Shown: positions 1-11,647 of the stretch, in pieces
Layout of the letters: every line of letters starts with the position of its first letter
How positions within the stretch are numbered: the first letter of the stretch is position 1
Translations under genes and position numbers: made by a program
Notes under the pieces: generated by a model
Databases searched by the model: none
The model's input: the letters and a program-made list of their open reading frames with translations, nothing else
What the model was told of the DNA's origin: nothing
Source of the DNA: Linanthus parryae
Lineage: Eukaryota; Streptophyta; Magnoliopsida; Ericales; Polemoniaceae
Assembly: GCA_023055425.1 (NCBI GenBank)
Contig: JALGPY010000007.1
Location: forward strand, 86,887,136 to 86,951,135
DNA length: 64,000 nt
Direction of reading: 5' to 3'

Positions 1-1040
1 ATGTGTTATGAGAATTAGTTTTGGTAAGGAAGCTAGGAGTATCTTTATATAGTCCATAAACTCCTTGCTGACTGCATAAAAGCCCCTTTCCTAATCCTAC
101 TCATGTACGGATTAGTCCAACTAGCAAATTAGTCCTACTATGTTTGCAAGTAGTTGCGTATTGATCCTTATAATTAATTAATCATATTAATTAATTCCCT
201 AGTCGGGTCTAATCTATAGGGAGTGTGACCCCATAGGTATCTACTTAGTTGGTAGTAACAATTTACTAACACGGAGCGGCCTCTAGCAAGACATCCACGC
301 TAGCCAACTAACAGAAATATTCATCCGACATACCTTGTACAAGTATTGTCTCATCCCTTTGTCTCAATATCCGGATCGAACTCGAGACATACAAGTCACA
401 CTCGTATACCAATCCATAGTTACTCGATCCAAGGAATAATCTCATCCATGCAGATAACATCAATATCCCACATCGATTTATCTGAGTCTGGCCAGACATT
501 CTATGAGCACCATCCCTCGAGTGGTAGTGAATATCTACTCCCGTTATGTGGGATGAACAAATATTATCTACATCACTACCATCTCTAATATTAATTCCTT
601 ATTGTATCCGACTAACGCCTTTAATACTACCCAGTTACGGTGTAGTGTTTGAAGATGTTAAAACACAACATTCCAGAACAAGAGGATCTAGTGACTTCAA
701 GTCTAAGGATGACTATACCGTTGTCACTACGAGAAGCACTTGTGACTTACATAACTTGCATGTAGCGTTATCCTCATGGGTCAATGCAATATGCTATTGC
801 TCCTAATGCATACCCATGTGTTGGATCGTGATATCTCCATATCAATCCAACGCCATACTAGTCTATATTTGATCGTCTTTTTAATCAATATAACTGACTA
901 GGGATATTTAAGATAAACAACATATTTGCAATCTAAGGACTTCATTATATTAAATATCCGTATAAATAATACAATGAATGTTTCTAGCAAAAATCACTAT
1001 CCATACTAAAAAGATTTCCTCTGGGGCACCTATTCGATTA
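1..1040 (-). repeat. copia 3' LTR (partial, left end outside the window)
   Basis: This stretch aligns with 7020-8035 over its whole length, for example in the shared text on 'actgcataaaagcccc' and 'gggagtgtgacccca'. It ends next to a minus-strand polypurine tract. The inner terminus should read TGTTGGAATAGG on the minus strand, as in the sister LTRs near 17862 and 22674, but here the first bases are mutated. It is non-coding; short open frames inside it are chance. Confidence 0.88.
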
Positions 1041-1060
1041 GTCTCCCACTTGCACTAGAG
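1041..1060 (-). other. polypurine tract of the copia element
   Basis: On the minus strand the bases just inside the left LTR read CTAGTGCAAGTGGGAGAC. This is the usual copia plus-strand priming site, directly upstream of the 3' LTR. The same tract adjoins the LTR at 17863. Confidence 0.75.
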
Positions 1061-1585
1061 CCAATCTGGCGCATCCCCTATGCCCATAGATATAGTGTTT
1101 CCTTCATGCTTGCGCTGAACAAGCGTGTTTGTAAGCGGATTTGATAGATTCTCATCTGTAGGAATCTTGCATATCTTCACATATCCTCTATCGATGATAT
1201 CTCGAATAAGATGGAACTTTCTGAGTACGTGTTTGGATTTCTGGTCTGACCTTGGTTCCTTTGATTGTGCGTTTCCCCCAGTGTTGTCACAGTACAACTC
1301 TATCGGATTCACAATGCTAGGAACCACACCAAGTTCAGCAATGAACTTCCTAATCTAAATAGCTTCCTTTGCTGTGCCACTCGCAGCAATGTACTCAGCC
1401 TCTGTTGTAGAATCAACAACTGTATCATACTTGGAACTCTTCCAATTCACAGCTCCTCTATACACGAATCCCGACTGCGATCTGAAATCATCTCTTTTGG
1501 TTTGGAAGATTGCATCCGTGTAACCCCTTACACGCAACTCTTCCTCCCCTCGATAGATCAAGAACGCATCCTTAGTTCTTCTCAA
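1055..1585 (-). pseudogene. copia RNase H domain, broken
   Basis: Two minus-strand pieces make up the RNase H end of the copia pol. The first (1585-1355) carries the pattern GYTDA...SQSGFVY...W.S.KYDTV..STTEAEYIAAS, with the catalytic Asp of YTDA and Glu of TEAEY visible. The second (1327-1055) continues with LYCDN, KHVLRKFHLIRDII and the usual C-terminal NPLT segment. A stop near 1355 separates them. RNase H removes the RNA strand during cDNA synthesis. The domain ends at the polypurine tract, as expected for the pol C-terminus. Confidence 0.85.
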
Positions 1586-1717
1586 GTACTTTAGGATATT
1601 CTTAACCGCTATCTAGTGACCTTCACCCGGACTAGACTGATAACTTCTTGTCATGCTCAACGCGTATGACAAATCTGGTCTAGTACATAACACGACGTAC
1701 ATGATGGATCCTATGGC

Positions 1718-2725
1718 CTAGGCATAAAGCATCCTACTCATGCGTTCCTTATCAATCTCATTTGAAGGACAATCACTCTTCGAAAGAGTGATTTCATGCG
1801 ATATGGGCAAGAATTCCAACTTGGAATCTTGCATGTTGAACCGATTCAACACTTTTTCTATATATGTACTTTGACTTAGGCCTAGCAGCTTCCTTGATCT
1901 ATCTCTATAGATCTTGATACCAAGTATATAAGCTGCTTCCCCTAAATCTTTCATTGAGAAACACTTTCCTAGCCAATGATTAACAGATTGCAGCATGGGA
2001 ATGTTGTTTCCAATGATTAGTATGTCATCCACATACAAGACCTTAAAAGCAACAGAGCTCCCACTAACCTTCTCGTAGACACAAGATTGATCTTCGTTCT
2101 TGATGAAGTCAAACTCTTTGACTGCTTCATCAAGACGTCGATTCCAGCTCCTAAAAGCTTGCTTTAATCAATAAATGGATAGTTATAGCTTACAGACATT
2201 ATTTGCATGTCCTCAAAACCCTCTTGTGTCATGTACACATCCTTCACGAGGTTTCCATACAGAAACGCTGTTTTGACATCCATATGCCAAATCTCATAGT
2301 CGTAGTAACCTGCAACAACAAGTAGCATTTGGATGGATTTGGTCATTGCGATTGGTAAAAAGGTTTTATCGTAGTCTATACCATGAATCTGGCTGAATCC
2401 TTTTGCACCAATCGGCCCTTATAGGTAATCACATTACCATCCATGTCGGTCTTCTTACCCATGTGCACCCTATGGGCCGCGCCCCTTGGGGTGGTTTCAC
2501 CAAAGTCCATACTTTGTTGGTATACATGGATTCAATCTCCGATTCCATGGCTTTGCGCCACTTCTGAGAGTCAGGACCTTTCATGGCCTCTCCATAGGTA
2601 ATAGGCTCATCATCTGTGAGCATCGTGTCGCCAGACTCAGTCACGTGAAGTCCATACCTCTCTGGCTCCTGGCGCAGTCTACTGGATCTAAGAAGCTCTT
2701 GTGTTACTTGAACATGTTCCACCAC
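1718..2725 (-). pseudogene. copia reverse transcriptase domain, broken
   Basis: Minus-strand fragments in three frames give the copia RT. The N-terminal part (2725-2429) has EAMKGPDSQKWRKAMESEIE and NKVWTLVKPP. The middle part (2346-2164) has YEIWHMDVKTAFLYGNL. The C-terminal part (2038-1718) starts with the catalytic MYVDDILIIGNN and continues with YILGIKIYRDRS. Stops and frame changes near 2430, 2164 and 1718 make it non-functional. RT copies the element RNA into DNA. The core YVDD motif itself survives. Confidence 0.87.
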
Positions 2726-2788
2726 AAAAGTTGCGGTTCCTGTTCATGTTCCATAGTAGGATCATTAGTTTGTGGTTCTTGAATTTCT

Positions 2789-3697
2789 TCAAGTTCTACC
2801 GTCCCCACTTTCATCTTTTGAGACAAACTCTTTTTCTAGAAACACGCCGGTCCTAGCAACAAACACTTTGTTCTCAGTTGGATTGTAGAAGTAATACCCT
2901 TTAGTTTCCTTAGGGTATCCCACAAACATGCACTTATCTGACTTAGGCCCGAGGTTGTCTGATTGTAAACGTTTTTCATAGACATCGCAGCCCCAAATCT
3001 TCATGAACGACTATGTGGGATGTCTCCCACACCACATCTCATGTGGTGTTTTCATGACCGATTTTGATGGAATACGTTAAATGGTGAAAGCTGCACACAA
3101 TATAGCGTAGCCCCAAAATGATAATGGAAGATCAGTTTGACACATTATATATCAAACCATGTCCAACATTGTTCGATTCCTCCTCTCGGACACGCCATTT
3201 TATTGTGGCGTTCCGGGTGGAATGAGTTGGGATACAATCCCACACTCTCTATGATAGTCGACAAAATCTTGGCTTAAGAATTCTCCTTCACGATTCGATT
3301 GTAGAGCCTTAATACTTTTGAAAAGTTGCTTCTCTACTTAATTTTTGAATTCTTTGAACTTTTCAAAGGATTCAGATTTGGCCTTCATAAGGTATACAAA
3401 TCCATATCTACTGAAGTCATCGGTAAATGTAATGAAGTAGACGTAACCACCCCTGGCAGGCGTGGAAAATGGCCCACACACATCAATATGCACGAGCGCC
3501 AATTGCTCACTAGTCCTCTCACCTTTCTTATTGAAAGGGGACTTTGTCATTTTACCCATTACACAAGCCTCACATATCTCATATGATTTGAAATTAAATG
3601 AGTCTAGAAATCTATCCTTATGGAGTATAGATACACGTTTCTCGTTTATATGGCCTAAACGACAGTGCCATAGATAAGCAGGATTTAAATTATTCAT
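2789..3697 (-). pseudogene. copia integrase domain, broken
   Basis: The first open piece (3697-3338) holds the zinc-binding HHCC module, with LWHCRLGHINEKR and CEACVMGKM. It also has the start of the catalytic core, with the Asp in VHIDVCGPF and the FTDDFSRYGFVYLMK segment. The second (3004-2789) is the copia-type segment after the core, KIWGCDVYEKRL...KCMFVGYPKETKGYYFYNP. Between them (about 3330-3010) the frame is interrupted by several stops, and this is where the last two catalytic residues should lie. Integrase inserts the cDNA into the host chromosome. Confidence 0.87.
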
Positions 3698-3788
3698 TTT
3701 AATCCTCTTGGTATTTATGTTATAGTAATGATTATTTAGATCAAGGATATATAATTCATTAAATAATCGCGCACTACAATAATGAATA

Positions 3789-4139
3789 CTATAAAAATAA
3801 ATAGAACAAATTGTCCTTTATTGAAATAGGAAAACCTTCATTGTGAAAACATGAAATAGAAATAATGTTTCTGCTCATAGCAGGCACAAAATAGCAATTA
3901 TTTAATTCTAAAAATAATCCTGAAGGCAGAGATAGCTCGTACACGCCTACAAACAATGCATGAACCTTTGTTCCATTCCCAACGCGCAGATCTATCTCCC
4001 CTTTAGCTAATCTCATACTTCTCTTTAGATCCTGCACATTTCGAGAAATGTGAGATCTAAATCCAATATCCAATACCCAAGATGAAGAGCAATTAATTTT
4101 GACATCTATAAAAAAAATACCTGGTGGCGGTGGAATCAC
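3789..4139 (-). pseudogene. copia aspartic protease domain, mutated active site
   Basis: The frame has SSSWVLDIGFRSHISRN, the copia protease active-site segment, which is normally WVLDTGCGSHI. The catalytic triplet is DIG instead of DTG, and the following Cys is Phe, so activity is doubtful. Downstream VGNGTKVHALFVG and LELNNCYFVPAMSRNIISIS match the conserved body of the domain. It cuts the polyprotein in active relatives. It lies between gag and integrase, as in copia elements. Confidence 0.85.
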
Positions 4140-4157
4140 TATTCGAAGCTTTTATCC

Positions 4158-4946
4158 TCAAAATACTTTGGGCCAGTGTCCAGGCTGACTGCAGTAGTGA
4201 CAATCACCCTTAGTCACGCCCTTGGCAATGCTACCATCACGTTTAAGAGAAACTTCCTTGGATTTAGAAACTTCCTTGCCTTTTCCTTTGGAGGTACAGA
4301 CAAAACTTTTTCCCTTCCCTTTATGCACCATCATTATGGCCTTGCCGTTTCCCTTATTGATGCTTTGTTCAGCCGTCCTCAACATATTGAGTAGATCTGG
4401 CAGAGGTTTCACTATCTCGTTCATGTTATAGTTCATGATGAACTGTCCATAACTCTCAGGAAACAATTGCAACAAAAGATTTGTGGCCAACTCCTGACCC
4501 ACCGGAAACCCAAGACGTGCGAGATTTTCCAAGTACCCGATCATTCGGAGTACACGAGGTCCCACTGGGTTTCTCTCTGACAGATGACATTTGAAAAATG
4601 CCTTGGAGACTTCATACCTCTCAACCTTGGACTTCTTCAAGTGTGTGATCATATCGAACGCAACCATGGTCTCATGTTGCTTATGGAGCTCAGAGGAAAT
4701 GGCGAAATCATTAGGCATGCCGCATCATTAGCATCATCAACGAACTTTTGATGCGCCTTTAGGGCTGCAGTGTTATTGTTCTCTGGAGCCTGAGGAACTT
4801 CTTCCTCTAGAGTGTACAATTTTTTTTTCCTGCTTGAGAACGATTCTTAAGTTCCTGCACCAGTCTAGGAAGTTGGTTCCAGAAAGCTTGTCCTTCTCAA
4901 GGACAGAGCGTAGGGAATGTGATGAACTCGATGAGTTGTTTGCCAT
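4158..4946 (-). pseudogene. copia gag (capsid/nucleocapsid), frameshifted
   Basis: The likely start is the ATG at 4946 (MANNSSSSSHSLRS...), typical of this gag family, followed by LSGTNFLDWCRNLRIVLKQ. A run of eight T at 4821-4828 marks a frame change. The next long open piece (4718-4158) continues with ERYEVSKAFFKCHLSE, GPRVLRMIGYLENLARLGFP and YGQFIMNYNMNEI. The zinc knuckle reads CHYCSQPGHWPK but loses its last Cys to a premature end. A Lys-rich stretch precedes it. Gag forms the particle that packages the element RNA. Confidence 0.85.
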
Positions 4947-6640
4947 TGGAATTCTACAAAATGAGAAATGTACAAGTTTTAGTATTTAGTGAATTAATAA
5001 CTATTTAATAATGGCTAGATTATTATACATAGCTCCCACTATTTTTTTCTCGGATTAATAACCCTCCAATATTAATGCGAAAAATATCATAATATTTTCT
5101 AGTGGGTTCCAAGATCCATATTTCACTTCTTTTGAGCTTGCTTTGGCAAGTCACCCAAAATTAGTTATTTAATAGGAACAATTTCCAATGCATCCTTATG
5201 CAACTCTTGGTTCAATTGGGCAAATAACTCTTTATTTATCCATCCCATGGATAATCTCTATTTGTTTGCTCTAGGTTTTTATTATTATTAAATTACCCAG
5301 TTGCGTTCAACCTCTTACTTACACAATTGCACATTACTTTCTTGTTCATTGCAACACAATCATGACAAACCAAGTCGCCCTTGTTTGGCACGCACGAGCT
5401 AGATAATCATGATCAAGAAGAGTGTTTAAATAACAAGAAGGCAAAAAGCAATATTTTAATTGAGGGATGGCCTTTTCAATTTTAAATTTTTTTGTTGATC
5501 CATATCAGCTGATCTACTTATTTTGAGTTGGGCTAACTCACATATAAAATATCCGAGTTGTTAATTATCTTATTATCAATTTTTCATGCATCATCCATAA
5601 ACCAACAATAAATAATAAGACAATCAAATAAACAACCACAAAAGAAAAATTATCGTGATATTTTCACCAAAAAAAAAAAAAAAAATTATCGTGATATGGA
5701 TATGGCATTTAATCTAAGATATTCTCAAGCCAATGAGAATATCTATGAACCCTAAAAAATAGCAAGCTCATCTCCATGTGCCTCCATCTTTTGGTCCGTG
5801 CCCCATAGCTCTTTGTGGATTGTCTCCTTCTTGTGATTTCTCCTTTTTTTAGGCTTCTTTTTCTCCATGTCTTGACTATTATCTATTTTATCTAATTCTA
5901 GCTAGAAACTAGACTAAATAAAAAGATCTCACAAATTGAGAAAAATACCGGTTCACAGACCGTAAAACCTAATTAACTATTACATTAATTTCATCAGCTC
6001 GCATGCCGTAAAACAAACCACAAAATAAACATCCATAACAAACCACAACCTAGGGCCATATCCAATCACCATGCAAAAAGCACATATAGTGTTAAAATCC
6101 AATTTTAACGCACTGGGTCAATTTTAGTTGTTTTTGGATGTGCTAGGGTCAAAACATTCCAATAGGGTTCTGCATGGCTTTGGACGAAACACTAAAGGAC
6201 CATGGCACGACCTTGGGCTGGTCGGCCTAGCCCATGCCCGGCCAAGCCGTGCGCTAGGGCCCGCCCAAGCCCTTAGCTGTGCCTCACTTGGGCGGAAAGG
6301 TAAGAGGGGCGGTCCCAAGAGGGGCCGACCCTCTCCATGGAGTTGTTTCCAAAACAACTCCTTGCCTTGTTGTCCAAGATAAGTTGTTTCCATGTTTGAA
6401 AAACCCCTTTTCCAAGCATGTGCCCAAAACCCTAGCCGCCAAGATCCAAAAATTCACATCCTATGAGATTCAAACTCACTAATAATTCACATCATATGTA
6501 AAAATAGGTCTTACTTGATTGAATCATATTCAATTGCATAAATTATGCTTAGTTTGTCCGTTTTACGCGATAAACAACAATTTAAAGTGTAAAACAACAT
6601 GAATCGTAACACATAAACTACGTTATGCTCTACGACTTGT
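4947..6640 (-). other. copia leader region between PBS and gag
   Basis: This 1.7 kb has no convincing coding frame; the 84-89 aa frames at 6124-6393 overlap on opposite strands and match nothing I know. It is AT-rich apart from a GC-rich patch around 6180-6340. It contains a 17 or so base poly-A run near 5670 between two copies of a 13-base word (see findings). In intact relatives this is the untranslated leader upstream of gag. Confidence 0.6.
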
Positions 6641-6653
6641 GGCTCTGATACCA
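6641..6653 (-). other. primer binding site, initiator tRNA-Met type
   Basis: On the minus strand this reads TGGTATCAGAGCC, the complement of the 3' end of plant initiator tRNA-Met and the usual copia minus-strand priming site. It lies directly inside the right LTR, so the right LTR is the 5' LTR and the element is transcribed leftwards. Confidence 0.9.
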
Positions 6654-6654
6654 C

Positions 6655-8035
6655 TTTAGGGTTTTGATAACGGATACGCATTGGAATAAACATAAATTAA
6701 TCTGTTAAAGACCCTCCAAGGATCACAGAAAATTGACTACATAACAATAGTAAGGGATTAGTATCAAAATACCTATACGATCTCCTTTGATGACTTTTCA
6801 CGTGAAATTGTGTTCACGTCTCTATGACTAGTCCACTCCTAGGATTGAACCCGGATCCTTAAAGACTTCGTGCTAGCTAGGATTGAAGGAAGAAGAAGAA
6901 GATAACGATCACGCAAAGCGGAGCAAAGAGGGGCAGTCTTCCTTGTTCAGCCGACGGGGTAGGGGCGGTCCAAAGGGGGATTTCGGCCTCCTTTGGGATT
7001 TGCTCTCTCTCCATGCTTTTATATCCCACTCAATGTTATGAGCATAAGTTGTGGGAAAGAAGCTAGGAGTGTCTTTATATAGTCCAACAACTCCTTGTTG
7101 ACTGCATAAAAGCCCCTATCCTAATCCTACTCATGTACGGATATGTCCAACTTGCAAATTAGTCCTACTAAGTTTGCAAGTAGTTGCGTATTGATCCATC
7201 TAATTTATTAATCATATTAGTTACTTACCTAGTCCGGTCTAATCTATAGGGAGTGTGACCCCACATGTTTCTACTTAGTTGGTAGTAACAATTTACTAAC
7301 ATTAAGCGGCTTCTAGCAAGACATCCACGCTACCCAACTAATAGATATAGCCATCCTACTTACCCAGTGCAAGTACTGTCTCGTCACTTTATCTCAATAT
7401 CCTAATTGGACACGAGACATAAAATTTACACTTGTATATCCAATCCATAGTTTCTTGATCCTGGGAATAGTCTCATCCATGCATATAACATCAATATCCC
7501 ATATTATTTTATATGAGTCTGGCCAGACAATTCTATGAGCACCATCCCTCGAGTGGTAGTGGATATCTACTCCCGTTATGTGGGAGGGACAAATACCATC
7601 TACGTCACTACCATCTCTAAGCTTGCTTCCTTATTGTATCCGACTAACGCCTTTATTACTACCCAATTATGGTGTAGTGTTTGACGATGTCAAAACACAA
7701 CATTCCACAACTAGGGGATCTAATGACTTCAAGTCTAAGGATGACAATACCGTTGTCACTACGAGAAGCACTTGTGACTTTACATAACTTGTATGTAGCA
7801 TTCTCGTCATGGGTCAATCCAGTATGCTATTACTCCTAATGCATACCGATGTGTTGGATCGTGATATCTCCATATCAATCCAACCCCATACTAGTCTATA
7901 TTTGATCGTCCAGTTAATCAATAAAATTGATTAGGGATATTTAAGATAGACAACATATTTGCAATTTAATGACTTACTTGGATTAAATATCCGCATAAAT
8001 AATATAAGAACGTTTCTAGCCAAAATCACTATCCA
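6655..8035 (-). repeat. copia 5' LTR (outer terminus missing)
   Basis: It pairs with the LTR at 1-1040 and is related to the LTRs at 16443-17862, 18170-19587, 22349-22674 and 27640-29071. Its inner end joins the PBS. At the outer end the text stops at 'cactatccat', where the left LTR still continues for about 35 bases, so the terminus was lost when or after it met the neighbouring LTR piece at 8036. Confidence 0.85.
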
Positions 8036-8530
8036 TCGGTGAGACAATGGTGGCTGAGCTGAGTGTGCTATAGCTTTTTTATTAATGATCTCTCTATGCC
8101 TGTTATGTATGTGACATACCCTTTATATACAGGCCATTAGACGGATGTGGGTTAGCACGCATGACAATAATGGGCCTCTCGTGGCCTTAATGTCCGCTTA
8201 ATTGAGCGGCTCACGACCGTATATGTAGGGATCATCGTCCATGAATTTTTTGACATGACAGTCCATTTGGGGGTCTCTAGATAACATATGAGGGTCGCAT
8301 GGGAGATAGGAATCTCGCATGCGATAGACCATACTCTAGTCCAAGCCACTCGCACCCCCACGTCCCGTTAGCATAAGGCGCTTATGGGAAGGACCTTGCC
8401 TTGCAATCCTTCGCATACGCCTAGGCAGAGGACGCATTTTGCTGCTATGTGGAGCACAACGGCTGTAAACATGTCCCTTATATGGGGCACCACACGTCTT
8501 TCGATGGTATCACAATTTCGGGTATGTACA
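8036..8530 (-). repeat. LTR fragment, Tat family 2 (solo or truncated)
   Basis: This aligns with 11648-12049 and 47614-48142 through shared text such as 'gttagcataaggcgc' and 'tatatgtagggatcat'. The right end is the 5' terminus of the LTR, TGTACATACC on the minus strand, matching the TGTAGATACC terminus at 12049. No polypurine tract follows it; gypsy coding sequence starts at once. It is therefore the outer end of an element or a solo LTR. Its left part is cut by the copia element. Confidence 0.75.
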
Positions 8531-9890
8531 CCAATTATGCAATGTTGGCAGCGCCTCTCACAGATCTCCTTAAGCAGGATAAGTTTGCATGGAATTCAGC
8601 GGCAGATTAGAGCTTTGTAGCCCTCAACCAGGACATGACCTCTCCTCCAGTATTGAAGCTCCCAAGTTTTACGAAGGTCTTGGTGATCGATACGGACACT
8701 TCAAACATAGGGGCCGGTGTTGTTTTGTTGCAGAATAGACATCCTATTGCCTTTTTCAGCAAGAAATTGGGCTCGCGCCGATGAATTTACTCCACTTATT
8801 ATAACGAACTTCATGCGATTGTTGAAGCGTTCTAGAAGTGGAGATAGGATCTGTTGGGACAAGATTTCGTGATTCACAATGATGAATGCAACCTTAAGGA
8901 GCTACTATCAGGTGATTGATATATTTGGTAGCTTATGGGCTTCAAGATTTCATCGAGTATAAGAATGGCGCCTCAAACAAGGTTGTTGACGCATTATCCT
9001 TTCGCGAAGATGGCTAAGAAAATTTAGATGAACTTTCATTCTTGGACGGCCTCTTCCGGATCTCCTTGCTCGCATGTGTCACGAGATAGCTACATGTGCA
9101 AATATTATGGCTATACGTACGACGTTGACTTCTGACACCCCACCGCCTCATTTCTCCTTTGTCGGAGGTACTATCTATTACAAAACTCGGATTTGTATCA
9201 GCGGCGACCCTATTTTGAGAGATGATTTGTTGGCCGAATTCCTCATTTCACCCACCTCAGGACATCAGGGTATTGATCATACCTTTCGTCGCCTTGCTTC
9301 CACTTTCAATTAGCCACTGATGCGTCCATATGTTCAGCATTTTGTGCAGACATGTCATACCTGTCAGAATACAAAATATTCAATGCAGAAACCAGGGGTC
9401 CTATTGTAACCTTTACCTATACCCAAATGGGTCTGGGATTGCTTCTATGGATTTCATTACGGGAATGTCGCCATCCAAGGGAAAAAAGTACGATTATGGT
9501 TGTCGTTGATCGCTTCACGAAGTATGTACATTTTGGGGCCCTTCCGGCTGATTTTGATGGGTCGTGGGTTGCCTGTTTCTTTATCGATGTTGTCGTCAAA
9601 CATCAGGTTTTCCGGTTTCCCTAGTGTCTGATCGGGATTCTGTTTTTCTGAGAAATTTTTGGAAGGAACTCTTCCAGCTCAGAGACGTAAAGAGGTAATG
9701 AATCGGGTTCAGAATAGTGTTTGCGTGCGTGAACTCATGAGTACCCTACGCGCTGGGTTTACTTTTAGCCTTTGGCAGAGTTGGCCCTCAACTGCATCCA
9801 CAACGATAGCATCGGTTTTTCCCCGTTCCATGCTCTCTACGTAGTGAACCCCCTTCCCTATTTCCGTATATTCCTGTTTGTTAATTAAAT
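8531..9890 (+). pseudogene. Ty3/gypsy pol fragment: RNase H and integrase, degenerate
   Basis: The plus strand encodes, with stops and frame changes, the end of RT (AAPLTDLLKQDKFAWN), an RNase H start (VLVIDTDTSNIGAGVVLLQ, then PIAFFSKKLG) and integrase. The integrase zinc module is in the frame at 9074-9313 (GHQGIDHTFRRLAS, then CHTCQ). The core follows at 9352-9624 with VVVDRFTKYVHF, then a VSDRDS-like segment and FWKELFQL. The match is to plant Ty3/gypsy elements of the chromovirus side rather than Tat. The copy is interrupted near 9850-9890 by a SIRE-like LTR and resumes at 11200. Confidence 0.8.
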
Positions 9891-9915
9891 CCCATTGAAT
9901 TAAGGCCAAGCATGA

Positions 9916-11200
9916 ACTGAGGGGGATTTTAATAATTCCTAATCATACTGTATATCTCTTGGATTTAAATTATGCCTTATTGTGTGATGAAAGACAAATT
10001 CATTTTGTAAAATATTATGTTTTAATCTCAATACTTTCTTAAGCTCTTTTTTAGGAAAAATGCTTAACTGTCTTAATGCAGGATTACAAAACAGATCCCA
10101 AGTTTATCTAATTTATTCTTATACTCTAAATATGATTTTACGTTAGATTTTTTTTTTTCCTACATTTGTTTTGCAGGATGTGGCCAAAGTTCAAGGATTT
10201 GAAAAGCTTTCAAAGCCTTGAAGACTTTCAGAGGATTTAGCCTAAGTTCCTAAATACAGGAGTGCCAAACAAGTCTCTAAATCCTAACTATATCTATGGA
10301 ATTTGATCAGGATTTGTCTTAAGCTAGTAGTAGAAGATTGTGATCAAATTCAGTGCAGAAAATCAAGTTTCTATCCGTTCGAATAGAGCTATTGAGAGGC
10401 CAAGATCAGTTGAGGATTTTTAGGGATTCTTGTTTCAATAACCTTAGTGACTGTTGCAGCAAGTCTATAAATTCAAAGAGAACTGAAGCTGAGACAGACA
10501 CACAGAGGGAGTAACAGAGATATTCACTACGAGAAACACATTTATATTAAGAGAGCATCAAGGAAGGAGATCAATTCAGTACTCCATCCACTCCAAATTC
10601 AGAAGAACACTTCTAAGATTTCGTAGCTTCACTATCTTCTCAGTGTTCTTCTTCTTATTCTTTAAATTGTTTATTCATTAGAAATATTTCTAAATCTTCT
10701 ATATTCTGTTTTAGTTGAGTTGTTCAAGTAGAACAACTGAGGTTCTTATTTTATCAAATAGTTGAATCTGTACTAGATAGGTTAGCAGAGAACCACAAGC
10801 TGGTATAAGAGTAAAGCAATTCTCCTAGGCCTGATCCATAGGGCTTAAATAGAGATAAATAAGAAGTTACTGAAATCCTAGAGGGATTAGATCCCTCAGG
10901 TGGAGAATAGGCCTTTGGAGGCCGAACTTCAAAACAAATACTTGTGTTCAGTTCATTTCATTAATTTACTTTCTTACAAAATTGTTTCGACAAAGGATAA
11001 GTTCAAAGCTTTGAAAAGGCTTTCAAAGCCTTGAAAAACTTTCAGAGGCTTATAAAACTATATGTTTCAGTTCAAAGCTTTTAACTGGTTTCAAAGCTTT
11101 GAAAATCTTAAAAAACCTTCCTGTATATTTTTAAAACCCCTATTTTAGCAAAAGTTTCCATACTATATTCAAACCCCCTTCTAGAGTATATTTGATCCAT
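9916..11200 (+). repeat. SIRE-like copia LTR (copy S1) inserted in gypsy pol
   Basis: A purine tract (gaactgagggggatttt, 9914-9930) marks the 5' side. The body aligns with 21600-22340, for example in 'gaaccacaag', 'gggattagatccctc' and the 'caacccccttctagagtatat' end typed here as 'caaacccccttctagagtat'. The end near 11190-11200 is typical of SIRE/Maximus LTRs. The segment carries several TTCAAAGCTTTGAA palindromes. Gypsy coding sequence lies on both sides in the same orientation, so this is an insertion. Exact breakpoints and target duplication are not resolved. Confidence 0.7.
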
Positions 11201-11640
11201 TTTGACTACCTACTTACACACTTCATTGTTGTTAGACGTTCACCTACAGTTGCAAATATTCTCACTAAGCATCGTATTTTGATTTGGGTGTTGAAGCTTC
11301 ATCTGACTGCCATGCGTCAGAGGATGCGTGAACATGCCAACAAACATCGTCGCGATGTCTCCTTACACGTGCGAGATTGGGTGTTATTGCGTCTTCAGCA
11401 TTATCGTCAGCACTTAGTCGCGGAACCTCTTTCTGCTAATAAGGCATTACATTATTATGGACCTCTTGAAGTAATTGAGAGGATTGGACCAGTCACTTAT
11501 TGTCTTCATCTTCATGAGGCGACCCGTATTCATAATGTTTTTAATGTTTCAATGTTGAGCCTTATGTGGCCAGTTTCGTCGATTCGAATCGGGTGAGCTA
11601 CCCGACCGTCTCTTTCGGGGCTGTCGCCTTTCGGTTCCTC
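11200..11640 (+). pseudogene. Ty3/gypsy integrase C-terminus, continuation
   Basis: The open frame at 11192-11596 has MRQRMREHANKHRRD, VRDWVLLRLQHYRQH, LSANKALHYYGPLEVIERIG and IHNVFNVSMLS. This is the typical C-terminal part of plant gypsy integrase, which binds DNA. It continues the pol fragment that ends near 9890. A frame break occurs near 11560-11590, and the sequence ends where Tat family 2 LTR sequence starts at 11648. No chromodomain can be read. Confidence 0.82.
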
Positions 11641-11647
11641 TTGGCGC

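Larger units (their letters stand above)
1..8035 (-). mobile_element. Ty1/copia LTR retrotransposon, degenerate, nearly full length
   Basis: Two related LTR-like ends (1-1040 and 6655-8035) flank a minus-strand internal region. Read on the minus strand the order is LTR, PBS, leader, gag, protease, integrase, RT, RNase H, PPT, LTR, which is the copia order. The left LTR is cut by the window edge and the right LTR lacks its outer 35 or so bases, where it meets the next element at 8035. The LTRs differ at many positions and every coding domain has stops or frameshifts, so this is an old insertion. The gag start and the integrase and RNase H style suggest the Tork/Angela side of copia, but I cannot fix the lineage by eye. 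Confidence 0.9.

Noticed and set aside
6124..6393. overlapping 84-89 residue frames on both strands in the copia leader
   Set aside because: They arise from a GC-rich patch, oppose each other and match no family.
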